Shown here one piece after another: positions 36,415-47,700 of a stretch of 64,000 nt of DNA. This DNA is from Embiotoca jacksoni (Eukaryota > Chordata > Actinopteri > Embiotocidae), in assembly GCA_022577435.1 (NCBI GenBank), contig JAKOON010000007.1:23209263-23273262 (forward strand), given 5' to 3'. Made by a program: the position numbers and the translations under genes. Under the pieces are notes generated by a model, which worked only from the letters and a program-made list of their open reading frames with translations, was not told where the DNA came from and made no database searches. The first letter of the stretch is position 1, and every line of letters begins with the position of its first letter.

Positions 36415-38310
36415 CCAACCAGACTGAACTAGCTGATCAGTTTAGTGTTTCTATGTTCTGTATTTATTCAGTTGGAGACTAGAAATCCTCTCTGTTGCTA
36501 GGTGGTTGCTAAGGGTCAGACTACTTCCTGGAGTTGTAAACATTGCATACGTTACATAAGGGTCTACTGACAGGACTGATTGTTTTCCAGCTGTTAGTCG
36601 TACCCAATGTGTTGCCATGGAGACGGATATCGCACTAACAAAATGTTTTGTATTTTGAGAGTGAATTGCTCCACAATATGAAAACATTTAGATGATATAT
36701 TGTATGTAGTTGGTAACTTGTTGTATGATCACATGTTACCCTGGAGGGTGTTTTAACGTCTTTAATGGCACCACAGTGATGCGGTCCGGCTTGAGTGTAA
36801 TACTGCTTAATTAAACTGGCAAAAGAAACCTTTTTATATTTTATTGTTATATACAGTCTTCTGGTTTACTGACAGTTGACAATAAGGGAGAGAAACAGAT
36901 TGAAGTGAACTGACTTTTTTTGTTGTTGAATTGTGAATTTGATCACTGAGATGTCAACGCATGCTGTTGTTTGACTGAACCGTCTCACTGAATAATTACC
37001 AAACGAGAGTGAAGTTTCACGTTCACCTCTCCATCTGTACGTGAACATCTCACACGTCTCACATGGCGTCTTTCCCGCTGTCTTTTTCAGGTATTTGGGT
37101 TAAACGGTGTTAAATTATGTTTAGCCTCTCATCCAGTTGCCCCGCCCACTTCACCAGAGTGGAGCTGAGGTGAGGAGAAATGTCAGACGGCAGGTCGACG
37201 GATGCTTGGTCTGACCATGTGATGGGTTACAATTTGAAGAAATGAATAACACATTTTGTCACTATTTTTTATTTAAAACCCTTTCAACTGTTGTAATAGG
37301 AGGCTATTTGCCGTTCTTGTTTTGATTTAAATTGCTGGATTGATTATTCATTTAGGGAAGATTTTTCTCCCCATTACAGCACCTTTTTCCTTTATTTTTC
37401 TTATTTATTTTTTAGCACCTACTTACTCAGAATGAACACTGGAGGCTGTCCTGGTCAGTGTTTTGATGTTTTGAATCATATTTCACACAATTGGAACAAA
37501 TGAGAAAATAATAAAATACAAAATTCAGCAATTGGGCTCATAAAACTATAGAAGCTTTTAATGTCTTTAATTTAATGTTTCATCATGAACACTGTACTAA
37601 TGTTGTAATATATGTGTATGTATTTTATTTTGAAATAGTTATTCTATCATTTGTTTTAAGGACTTCATAATTGCAAGAAAATAGCAAAGCAAGAAGAAAG
37701 CAAAACTGAATTTACAATGATGTCCCTCTTTAGTGGTAAATCAAAACAGAGTGGGTGAAAATCGTTCCTGTACGTGACCGCACTCAAATCACCTGAAGAG
37801 GATTTTAAAAATCAGGAATAACTCACGACATTGTCAGAGTTTCACAGCCTCCACCAACACTTTACCCTCATAAATGTTAGCAAACAGCCTTAATGTGACA
37901 GGCAGTGTGCGGCGCCGAGCGGTGAGGGGCGGAGACGGGGATGAGAGGAGAAAATGGAGACGGGACGGCGGAGCTGCCGAGCGTCCCTCCCCTGCCTCCT
38001 CTGATCCCATCATCATGCCATGCATTAGTGAAGCCTTGTGGCCCTTCTGACAGCTGCAGAGAATATGTGAGCGAAGAAGGAATCCATCAAGAGTAATGGT
38101 ATTGCTGTATGCCCCCAGGGCAGCCATCTTTAATCCTTACCCATCATGCCTCAGCCATAAACTATGCAATCACGGCCCAGTTTGCCGGCAACAGGCGGGT
38201 CCCTCTCAGCAGCCATGTGGTCTTCATGCTCTATTTAAGAAAGAGTCCGAGGTTCTTCAGATCCGCTCTCCTTCTTTCTGTTTTTACCTTAACCAGATGT
38301 ATCAGGTCCC
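36415..38310. other. No gene recognised
   Basis: The part at 37840-38280 is repeat-free, relatively GC-rich and CpG-containing (GGCGCCGAGCGG near 37910). It may be conserved noncoding or transcribed DNA, but I find no supported exon. Confidence 0.4.
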
Positions 38311-38461
38311 CAGCTTCTCCTCCTCCTTCTCCTCTTCGTCCTCCTCTCCTCTCCTCCTCCTCCTCTTCTCCTCTCCTCCTTCTCCTCTTCCTCCTCCTCT
38401 CCTCTCTTCATCCTCTTCATCCTCTTCCTCCTCTCCTCTTCCTCCTCCTCCTCTCCTCCCC
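38311..38461 (+). repeat. (TCC/CTT)n polypyrimidine tract
   Basis: About 150 bp of almost pure C and T built from CCTCCTCTT-type words. Open frames across it on both strands are composition artefacts. Confidence 0.95.
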
Positions 38462-39150
38462 TCGGCAGCTGTTCCCTCACATCTCCTGCCTCCCTCCAGG
38501 TATGTCTTCAGTTGCTCTCCTCTTCTCTCCAGTCGTAGTGAGGAGGAGCTGAGCAGGAGGTGGTGCGTTAACACCATCATACGTCCTGAATGACACGCTG
38601 CCGCTGCTGCGAGCATCAAACTACGAGTGAGTCACGTCGTCGGGGGTGATTTTGTTAAAACTGTAAGAAGAGGATTTGTGATGAAGGTGCCACAGAAAAC
38701 CTCCAAAAAGAAGGTTTCTTTGGTGGTTTGTTGGTTTTCATTTATTTGACAGATTGAGCAAATGAAACAGAACGTTTACATATTATGAAGATATATTTAA
38801 CGGTTTTATTTGTTCCCTAAAATCCCACAATTCCCTTCTGTCGATGGCTGATTGATTAATTCAGAATACTGCACCAGCTTTGGACTTACAATAATTCAAA
38901 TGGATGTACGATATGTGAGAAGGTCATAATGATGAACCCACGGAGAATGAATGACGACTCTGCAGCTCTGCAGCGTTTTAGCCTCTTTCAGCTCAAAGTT
39001 TTTGCTTTTACAGCTCGTTTACTGTGGTTCAACCAATCAAGTGCAAAGCTCCGACAAACCTGTGTCGCTGTGTGACCACCTGTGTGTTTACCATGTCTAT
39101 AGCTCCTCCCACTAACACACCACCTCTTGTGACATGAATGCTTCCTTTCT
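38462..39150. other. No gene recognised
   Basis: Unrecognised sequence with balanced composition and no visible repeats or coding signal. Confidence 0.45.
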
Positions 39151-39665
39151 TGTCAGGATCCCTGTCTGATCCTGTGTTTAGACCTTTGTTTCCCCCGATC
39201 TCCCCCTCATGTGTTCTTTCATTCCCCTGTTTGTTGTTGTTTGCCATGTGCTTGGTGTTTTGGTCTGTGTCTCTCCACTTCCTGTCTCCAGACTCCTCCC
39301 ATGGCCACGCCCCCGAGCACAGCTGCAGACAATCCAGCTGATTTCCAGCTGATTGCCAGCTGCCAGTACATCAGCCCTGGTCCGAAAGTCCTGAGGTGTC
39401 GGTCTATCCTATCTGCTGCGTCTACTCACCTGCAACCTGTGGTCGATGCTACCAGCCTTCTGTCCTGTCCTGTCCTGTCCTGTCGTCTTGCCGTGGACTA
39501 CCGCTATCCAGCCTGCTGCCCTGTGTCGGTCCTCGGGAGACCACACACTCTATCCAGCTTGCTGCCTGCCTCGGACTCATCCTCCACCAGAAAATAAAGT
39601 CTGTTCTGTACCTGAACTCGATTCTGTGTCTGCATGTGGGTTCAATCCAGTCCCACCTCATAACA
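39151..39665 (+). mobile_element. Candidate solo LTR (Ty3/gypsy-like)
   Basis: A 515-bp block that starts TGTCAGGATCCC and ends CCACCTCATAACA, so it has the TG...CA ends of an LTR. It is pyrimidine-rich in the front half, contains a polyadenylation signal AATAAA at 39593-39598 followed by CTGTTCTGTACCTG, and has a late GTGGGTTCAATCCAGTCCCA region like those of fish gypsy LTRs. The flanks TTTCT and TTTGT agree in four of five bases and may be a decayed target duplication. A short (CTGTC)n slip is at 39461-39485. No internal coding part or second LTR is nearby. It could instead be another long repeat. Confidence 0.45.
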
Positions 39666-40635
39666 TTTGTGTTGCAGCAGGTGTTCAATGTGCACTTGAG
39701 ATTCTTTTAGAGCAGTTTCACTAAAAACTGCATAAGACTGTTTTTCACTCCATCAAATTTCTCTCAAATGTCTTTTATTCTCAGGTCATTCAGGGTTGTT
39801 CACTTCAGTCTCAAAGTTTTTCAGCTGTTACAAGTAAAATAAATAAACATCCCGGGACTGAAAACTGAAACTAACATGGTTTCTTTCTTTTCCATCCCCA
39901 ACAGCTAATTGTGCATCTGTGTTTCTGGAGTCTCTGATAACTTCCACAGTTCTGTGTGACTTTGTTTCTGTGAGTTTCTTTGAGCTGCATATGTGTTGTT
40001 ATGTTTGTGAATATGTTCCTAAATTTGCTCATATTTAAAAGCCCCCCCGAGGAGTTTTGGAGTGTAATTAATGCTGTGGAACCGTGTTTTTAGTGCCGTT
40101 ATCTCCCGTGCACGCAAACGACAGAGCATATAAGTATTTGCTGTGAATGCAGCTGACATGCAGCCAACACGTTCACACGGTTCCACTGATGAACAGGTGG
40201 TGGTAACGTTAAGAAACATGCTGGTGCTCAAACAAAGGAGCAAAATAGAAGCTTGTTAAGATGGATGCAAACAAGGCAGCATTCAAAACTCAGCTTTGCA
40301 AATGTTTTATGAGAAATGAAACGCATTCAACATATTTGTTAGACATCAAGAATACACATGATGAATGTAAACAGGAAGTCAAGGAAACTCTGCAGGGCAG
40401 CTTTAATTCATCAGCAGCATTTATACCTTCCACGATGCCTCTTCATACACTGATTCTGTATTTTGTGTAAATCAAATTAATGAAGTATAAATGAAGTACT
40501 ATAGTGTTATATGACATTTCCCAGAGCTCAAGTTGGCATTTTCAAATGTCTTTTTACTACCAGTCCAAAAAAATGTAGTTTACAGTGATACCAACCAAAG
40601 AGAACATCCTAATGTGCAGCAGCAGTCAGAACCAG
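39666..40635. other. No gene recognised
   Basis: AT-rich, unrecognised DNA. Small open frames show no family signature. Confidence 0.45.
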
Positions 40636-41060
40636 CAGTGACATCATCGTGGGTTTGTGGAGCAGGAAGTGAACATATTTGGACGAGCTGGGGGATTGGA
40701 TACCTGACGATACTACGTCCCGCCCACCGGTAGCTGTAACCTGACTGCACCACAGGCCTGTCAATCAAACAGACACGCCCCCAAAAACAGGTCTTCTTGA
40801 ATCTTCTTTTCTAATGAATGAGGGATTATTTTCAGATGGACCTCCAGAAAACTAATAAGAAGGAGTGACTTTAGCTAACAACACCGAGATAACTGATGGA
40901 CACATTTTATTCACTTTGGATTTGATGAGAGAAGTTGAATGGGAGTCTATGGAGCCGGAGGCTTTTTGGAGCCGACCTCTAGTGGCACTCGCTGGTATTG
41001 CAGCTGAAGATACATTTTTCAGAGTCGGAAGCTACGAAAACTTTTATATTCAGTCTGCGG
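40636..41060 (+). mobile_element. Family X copy B (two internal deletions)
   Basis: It starts inside the 5' tandem unit (CAGTGACATCATCG) and lacks two blocks present in copy A: roughly 60 bases between GGTTTGTG and GAGCAGGAAG, and roughly 26 bases between GCTGGGGGA and GATTGGA. The core from 40698 is nearly identical to the other copies. After GCAGCTGAAGATA a further 15-base stretch is missing; it then keeps GGAAGCTACGAAAACTTTTA and ends TATTCAGTCTGCGG, the family 3' tail. Confidence 0.88.
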
Positions 41061-42568
41061 TCGACACACACGATCAGCTTCCAAAGATATTATAGAAGAT
41101 GTTATCCAGCTATCTTTGTGCATTTTAACTGATCACTAAATTAAAAAGTCCTGTTTGTCCACCTTCTGTTCATTAACTGTAACCACATCTACAAGCACAA
41201 TGAAATCCTTCTGGCCTTGAACATGTAATACATTTCTATTTCATAGACATCCTCTAAAGTGCAGCATTTAATGAATATATGAATAGATTTGGAAACGAGC
41301 TGCGGTGAATCTCTGCACTCAGCAGACAGCCGATCTCCACTGTATGTCTAATTCATTGCCCCCATTCTGTCATGTAAGCTCGCCTCTTTAAAGTGGACAT
41401 TTATTACATGCTGTTTTGTTTCCAGTTAGTGTTAATCACATTCAATTAGGCTCAGGTCCTCTTTCATCCTCTGTGGGGCTCGGCTCTCATACGTGTGCGG
41501 TGACAGGATGTGAAAGTGAAGGAGGGCAGCGCTCGGAGGGGCTGAACCCAGAGCGACGTCAACACAACAGGAGCACAACCGGGACACAACAACGACGACA
41601 CACAACACAGTTTTTTAGCATCTTTTTTCTTTTTAATCTTAAAGTTCCTCTTCACTTCTATTTACTTCAACTTGTTTTATTGCTCCTCTGTTGATGGCTA
41701 TATTAACAATAAAAGACGGTTAAAATTAGATCTGTGGTCCTGGGACTGTTGGCTGTACACACTATTTCTTCCAGTGAGCTTAATTTTAAAGGCCATACCG
41801 TGACCTATGATGAAGTCCAGCTGATAAAAAATTCCCGTCTCTCTGCTGCAGTGTACAGATCTCTTCCATAAATGTGCTCCTTGGGAAAAATCACGACCCA
41901 AAAGTGGGAAATTTTAATTCTATATATTCAGATTCAGGATGCTGCTCTTTGGTGATTCTTACTGTCAGAAGGCTGCTGGTTCTTCTTTGATGACATCATT
42001 CAGAGACACCATGCAAAAATAATGACATGTTTTGTTTATTTTCCCTAGTTTTGGCTCCGCCCCTCTGCAACTTTTTGTGTCCTCTGTTTAACTCAGCGAA
42101 CACACTGATTCTTCTGTCCAGCAGCAGTGGAGAACAAACACTTTGTGTTCAGGAAGCTGCAGCTTCATCACAAGCTTTTAATTTGAAAATCCTTTATGTC
42201 TGTGGCCCCGCCCCATTCCTCTGCAGAGCCAAGATGGCGACCGTTTAGGGTGGAAAGTGTCCAGAGTTTCACACTTCTTCTTTGGAGAGTTCTGAGTGAT
42301 TCATCCTGGTACTGGTAGTGTTCTGATGTTAGTGTTAGTACACCTGCTGACTTAACCACCAAAAGTTTCAGGTCACATTCAGCTGGAACTTTGATTGAAC
42401 CCGAGTGAAACTCAGGAGTCCGATTTGACCTCAGCTCAACATTACATTTTTAAATAAAACATCTGTCCAGTTGTTCTTTTTCAATGTGAGCAACATTTCA
42501 AACATCTGTACTCTCATTCAGTGGCTCAGAGAAGGTTGTTTTATCAGAACATTAATTTTAACCACAGA
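41061..42568. other. No gene recognised
   Basis: Repeat-poor at 41270-41480, otherwise mixed. A small frame at 41416-41694 has no recognised domain. Confidence 0.45.
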
Positions 42569-43125
42569 CTGTTTCTAAAAGAGTTCGTAGCTTCAGGTCT
42601 GTAAAATGGTTCTGATCCAGAAGTGTCTTCAGCTGCAATACCAGCGAGTGCCACTAGAGGTCGGCTCCAAAAAGCCTCCGGCTCCATAGACTCCCATTCA
42701 ACTTCTCTCATCAAATCCAAAGTGAATAAAATGTGTCCATCAGTTATCTCGGTGTTGTTAGCTAAAGTCACTCCTTCTTATTAGTTTTCTGGAGGTCCAT
42801 CTGAAAATAATCCCTCATTCATTAGAAAAGAAGATTCAAGAAGACCTGTTTTTGGGGGCGTGTCTGTTTGATTGACAGGCCTGTGGTGCGGTCAGGTTAC
42901 AGCTATCGGTGGGCGGGACGTAGTATCGTCAGGTTTCCGATCAGATCGGTCAGATCCACCGCTGGCTCCTCCCCCAGCTCGTCCAAATATGGTCACTTCC
43001 TGCTCCGAACCGCTCCGAACTACCAAGATGGTGACGGACAGAATCTGAACTGGAGGATTCATAACGTTCACAAACCAACGATGACGTCACTGATGGATGA
43101 TGACATCACTGATGGTTGATGGTTG
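42569..43125 (-). mobile_element. Family X copy C (most complete)
   Basis: Reverse-strand copy with both ends: on the minus strand it runs from CAACCATCAACC to GAAGCTACGAACTCTTTTAG and CAGTCTG. It contains both 5' tandem units; the first on the plus strand is a perfect CRE (TGACGTCA, 43082-43089), the second is TGACATCA. A 14-bp direct repeat ATTTTAACCACAGA lies at 42555-42568 and 43126-43139, which may be a target-site duplication. It forms an inverted pair with copies A, B, D and E. Confidence 0.88.
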
Positions 43126-44440
43126 ATTTTAACCACAGAGAGGTTCAGTGGCTCCGCTGTGTGCTGCAGGGAAACATATGTTTGCTCGCTTCCTGTTAAC
43201 TACAGAAGCTGAATAATGTGAAGAACCTGGTCAGGACGCTGCATATTTTTCCAGATCACAGACTGAACATCCTGAAAGTCTCTGCCTGACTCCGGTCTGC
43301 TGTTTCCCTGACTTGTTCTGGGTTTTAGTCGAGGTGGTGGTGTGGCACCGTGGCTCTTTGTAGCTCCACCATTCAAAAGTGCAGCCAGAGAAAGTGTTAA
43401 ATTACTATTAAGAAAGCCCCCTAATGTGTGTAAGTGTTGCATGACACTGATTTAGTATCTGACATGCAGGATTACTGCACAAACTGCAAACACGGCCAAA
43501 CGCCCTTCGACTACAGTTTACAGTTATAATTCAGAGGTGTTCATTTGATGAACTTCTGTAAATGATTTTTAACAAGGAAAACATAACATGTGACTCCTTT
43601 CACTGCAAATTGTGCTAATCTGCAGTTTCTGAATCATTTCCTCGACAACCAATTACCTTCAGGTCACTTCATCCATCCTTCCTTTTCTCCATTCATCCGT
43701 CCGTCCGCCTCGCCGCTCCACCACGGATAAATTAACGTTTCCAGCCGTATTCCGTGTGCTGTCATGTTAGATTTTTTATGTCCTCCTTTTCCAGACCCAC
43801 AATCAATCACAGAGGCCTTATTTCCGTGGATAAAGCCATATTTCACAACAGCTGCGAGTTATGTGGATTGACTGATCAAAGACCTCACATTTCTAAGAAC
43901 AGGCAACCTGTTCCCTCCAACCACGCAGGAATACGTTGATAAAAGCGGATGAAGTCCCTGTAGCTTAGTGATCAGTGGATTGCCAGATTTACTTCTCCCT
44001 TTGACTTAATTCTACATTGATTCGACACAGTCGGAAAAAGTTTGAGGCTGAGCGCTTTTCTTTCACCTTTTGAGGGACGAAAATAATGTTTAACTTTGCG
44101 AATGTCAAATTGTGGTTACTGAGCTGCTGCCGCTGCTTTTAGGACGGCTTCATTTTCCACTCATTCTCTTCAGACTGTTGGGAATCGCTTATTTATTTCA
44201 GTGTTTTATAAGCAGATGTTTGTCTGCCAGACTAAAAGAGTATATTCACATTTGATGTAGTACATTAATGGTTTGACTTTTGTCCAACTAATTTCCAACA
44301 GTCAAATATAATCAGACAGATCATATGACAACATTTTGTCAACATCGAAATGTTCCAGTTCTTCTACAAAGAAACCAACTCGTCGACGGACATTCACACA
44401 GAAACGGAAACACGTTGGTTGGTTGCGTCGGCTGTTTTAT
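43126..44440. other. No gene recognised
   Basis: Unrecognised, balanced sequence. No repeats or exons supported. Confidence 0.45.
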
Positions 44441-44454
44441 GAATCCACCACTGA

Positions 44455-44560
44455 TGCGTAAGCGCTTCCGGGCAGCCGATTGGTCGGCGGCTTTTAAAGG
44501 TCCAGCAGGTGCACCGGCCGGCGTGTCGTCCTGGAAACAGCAGTGAGGTGAGTCAAAAGG
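44455..44560 (+). promoter_or_regulatory. Candidate core promoter with splice donor
   Basis: GATTGGT at 44478-44484 is a reverse CCAAT box, TTTTAAA at 44492-44498 is a weak TATA-like box in a GC- and CpG-rich context, and a consensus splice donor AG/GTGAGT is at 44547-44553. Spacing would fit a start site near 44525 and a tiny first exon. No downstream coding exon is visible, so this is inference. Confidence 0.2.
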
Positions 44561-44746
44561 TAAGAAGTGATTTCACATTGACATGAAAGGACATCACATT
44601 CACACACACAATGAGACAAGCATGACGTTAGAGGGTTGTTGGTATATAAAGATATAGAGTCATAAATCAGTCCCTCCAGGAGTTCACGTTTTTTTTTTTG
44701 CTATTTTGCGGCGGATTTTGTCAAAAATTGTGATGTAATTTGTGCA

Positions 44747-44794
44747 GGCTTCATAACGGACATTCACAAACCAACGGGTGACGTCACTGCTGGG
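44747..44794 (-). repeat. Family X scrap
   Basis: GGCTTCATAACGGACATTCA, then CAAACCAACGGGTGACGTCA, matches the 5' tandem-unit region of family X in reverse orientation with a 4-base insertion. It retains a perfect CRE palindrome at 44779-44786. Confidence 0.65.
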
Positions 44795-47700
44795 TGTTTC
44801 TGTGTTCAACGTGATCCTGCCCGTTTCTAAATGCGACTCGTGCTGTCAGATTGGAGGTTTTGTGTCCATCGGCCTCCACTTGAGCTGCAGAGCGTCGTTG
44901 TAGTGATCAGCTTCACCATGTCCACACGGGAGAGTCTTTGTTATTCCACTTCTGTCTCAGTTTGTGAAACTTCTTGGCTCGGTTCTCCAGAAGGAGGGGT
45001 GGCCCTCACTGCAACCTTTATTTGGTTTCACAAAATCAATACAAGTTTTTTCTTCTTTTTCTTCTTTTAAAAAAAGATCTCTGTCAGTCTGGAGGAGAAG
45101 CTGAACTCTGCTCCGTCTCCCCTGCTAGTTTTGTTGTCTGAGTTTCTGCTCTCGTTCACTAACTGTTGGCTCGTGAAAGTACTCAACTTTTCAAAGCATG
45201 CTCAGCGTACAGAAAATGTTGCTAAATCAGGATTCTTTGTGAGGTTTTTTTCACCCCTCTTCTCCATCAGTCTAACTTTGGATTTGGCAAAGATACCTAG
45301 AAATGATTCTGCTTTGATTTCACTGAATCAAATCTATTCTATTGTCCTGTATTCTCTGTCTTTGTTTGCCCAAATGTCTCACGTGTACCTTTAATTTTAT
45401 AGCGTGGACACGGAAGACGTTACAGCTATCGACTGTTTTATGGGCTTCGGCTTCCCACTCAACACGCAGGCTGCGAACGAACACAATGACATGATTGTTT
45501 TCCAGTTTGAAGTCTTAATAGTGATGTTCATAACTGGGATTCATCTCTCAGTGTGGCGGCTGCGCCTCCCAACCAACTTTGTCAAAGCATAAAGAGCGTC
45601 TCACAACATTTGCTTGATGTACAGCGGGGAGATAAAACACATGCTGCACCAAAGAGCCGGACTATCTTCACTTTGTTATTCCAATAACCTCTTCATTTCT
45701 TTTATGGCGTCAGTTTGATAGGATCATTAGTCATTTGCACACGTCTGTTGAATGATTGCTCTTGCCTGACATCATCTCGTGCTGGTATTTGAAGCTCGGA
45801 GAGTCTGCCGTTATCGGAACGAGAGAGACCGGCTGAAAAATAACAAACGAGGGACCACTTTCTCTTCTCCCCTGCTGGAGATAATCTTGTTTTTGACTTG
45901 AGTGATAGGCAAGGATTTCACAGGCGCTCCATCTGTTTCTGACGGCTTTGCCTTTATGTCAAAATTGGATTTCTTAATCTAATCGCAGTGCTTCTAAACT
46001 AGCCGTTTTTTTGCTCGCTTTCGTCCCGGCACAGATGACTGCCCAGGATTCCTGCTCCCCCGTACGAAACACTGCCTCTGATCCGCCAACCATAAGCAGC
46101 CCTCAATTATGATAATGGCAGAGTGAAAGCTCACAATGCAAATTGTGCAAATTATATGATATAGGGCCTTCTGCAAATCCAACTTAAGCTCTAGATGGGC
46201 GCAGACACACTCTGCGATCCATCCCAGAATCTCCCCCGACGGCTGCTGGACGGATTCAGCTGCCGACGAGACTCCGGCTGGATCAGGTGGGCTCAACAGG
46301 CCGAGTCGGTTTTGTGTCGACCCGGATTAGAGGAATGATCTGCGTCCCGGATGTTTGTTAATGCAGTGTCGCATTATGTAAATCCCCGCTGCGTATGAAT
46401 ACCACAGATACTGTGTTGGTCTGATGCACGCCGTCTCCACGTCAGCTGCACGGATGGACCTCCATCTGGTTTTGGGACTGAACACCTTTCCGGTTGCCAG
46501 TGACAACGATCACAGAGCATTCTCGCCATTCTTGCTCTCACATAGAAGAGTCAGTTTCCTGCTCTCCATCTTCAGCCTCTCTTCTCCACCTGCCCTCCTT
46601 CCTGCCTCTCTCCATCTTGAACTCTCTCATCCTCTGGCTGACGGCTGGAAGCAGGCTAATTGACAGACTGACGGTTTCTCCTCCCTTTTGTCTCTGGACC
46701 AAACATCCTTCTTGTCCTCTCGTCTCTCCCTCCTCTCTGTCCCAGCTCTTTACTGTGCTGTTGAAGCCGGCCTCTCTGCTTCAACAGCTTTTTTTTTTTC
46801 CTGCAGACTAGGAAATGACTCGGGGCCGAACAGCGTGGGCAGTCGGTCATGATAGATGAGGAGGGCAGGGCCTGGGAGAGGAGCGAGTGGACAGACAGTT
46901 TGACTAGCTTCTGCAAGTTTGAACTTTAACAATGTGAAGCCCGCCGCTGAGCCCGACCTCCAGCCCTCCTCCGTCAAGAGGCTTTCATCTCATCAGACGC
47001 TCCAACGGTTCAGGTCTTCGCAGCGCTCCTCTTCAGACGCTCTCGCCCAACCTCAAGACAAATCTTTACCAAATATGTATCGTCTGATCTCGACTTGTTC
47101 TCCCTCCCTGCTCCTCTGCTCCTCTCCTTCACTGCAGTATGTCATTCTGCCCACAGCCTGCCTGCCTTCCTCTTTGGATGTCTGCACTCAGATGAGAGAA
47201 AATAAGTCATGTACAGTAGCCTCAGAGCTCACTGTTGATTTAACAACACTGTCACTCACCGCACTGGGTTTTCACCACCATTTCTTTCCCCTTTTTCCCA
47301 GCAAAGTGCCAGAGAACATTATCTTTACAACTGTGAAAACCGACAGCTGCCGGTAGGAGTGAAGTAATTGCCGCTGCCAGTATGACAGACATTATTGGCT
47401 CACTTGTACAGTAGCAGAACAATAGCTTTCTTTTCTGGAGCCAGAGAAATGCACGCGTTGTGTGGACGAGCCAGTTGTTTGCAGCTGGAGCGGGGGGGGT
47501 CTCAGCAATTTACCATTTTGCCGCTTTGTGTTCCTGAAAATGCTGTTTTATTTGTGCGCTGTCACTCGAAAACAAAAGAGCCAAAAGAAATCTGGCAAGA
47601 TAATTCTCAGTTTAAAAATCCACCCTGCTGCTTCGCTGGCACGGAGTCGACAAATATGTCATCTCACACGCATCACAGATCGCCTCGCAGTCCACACGGC

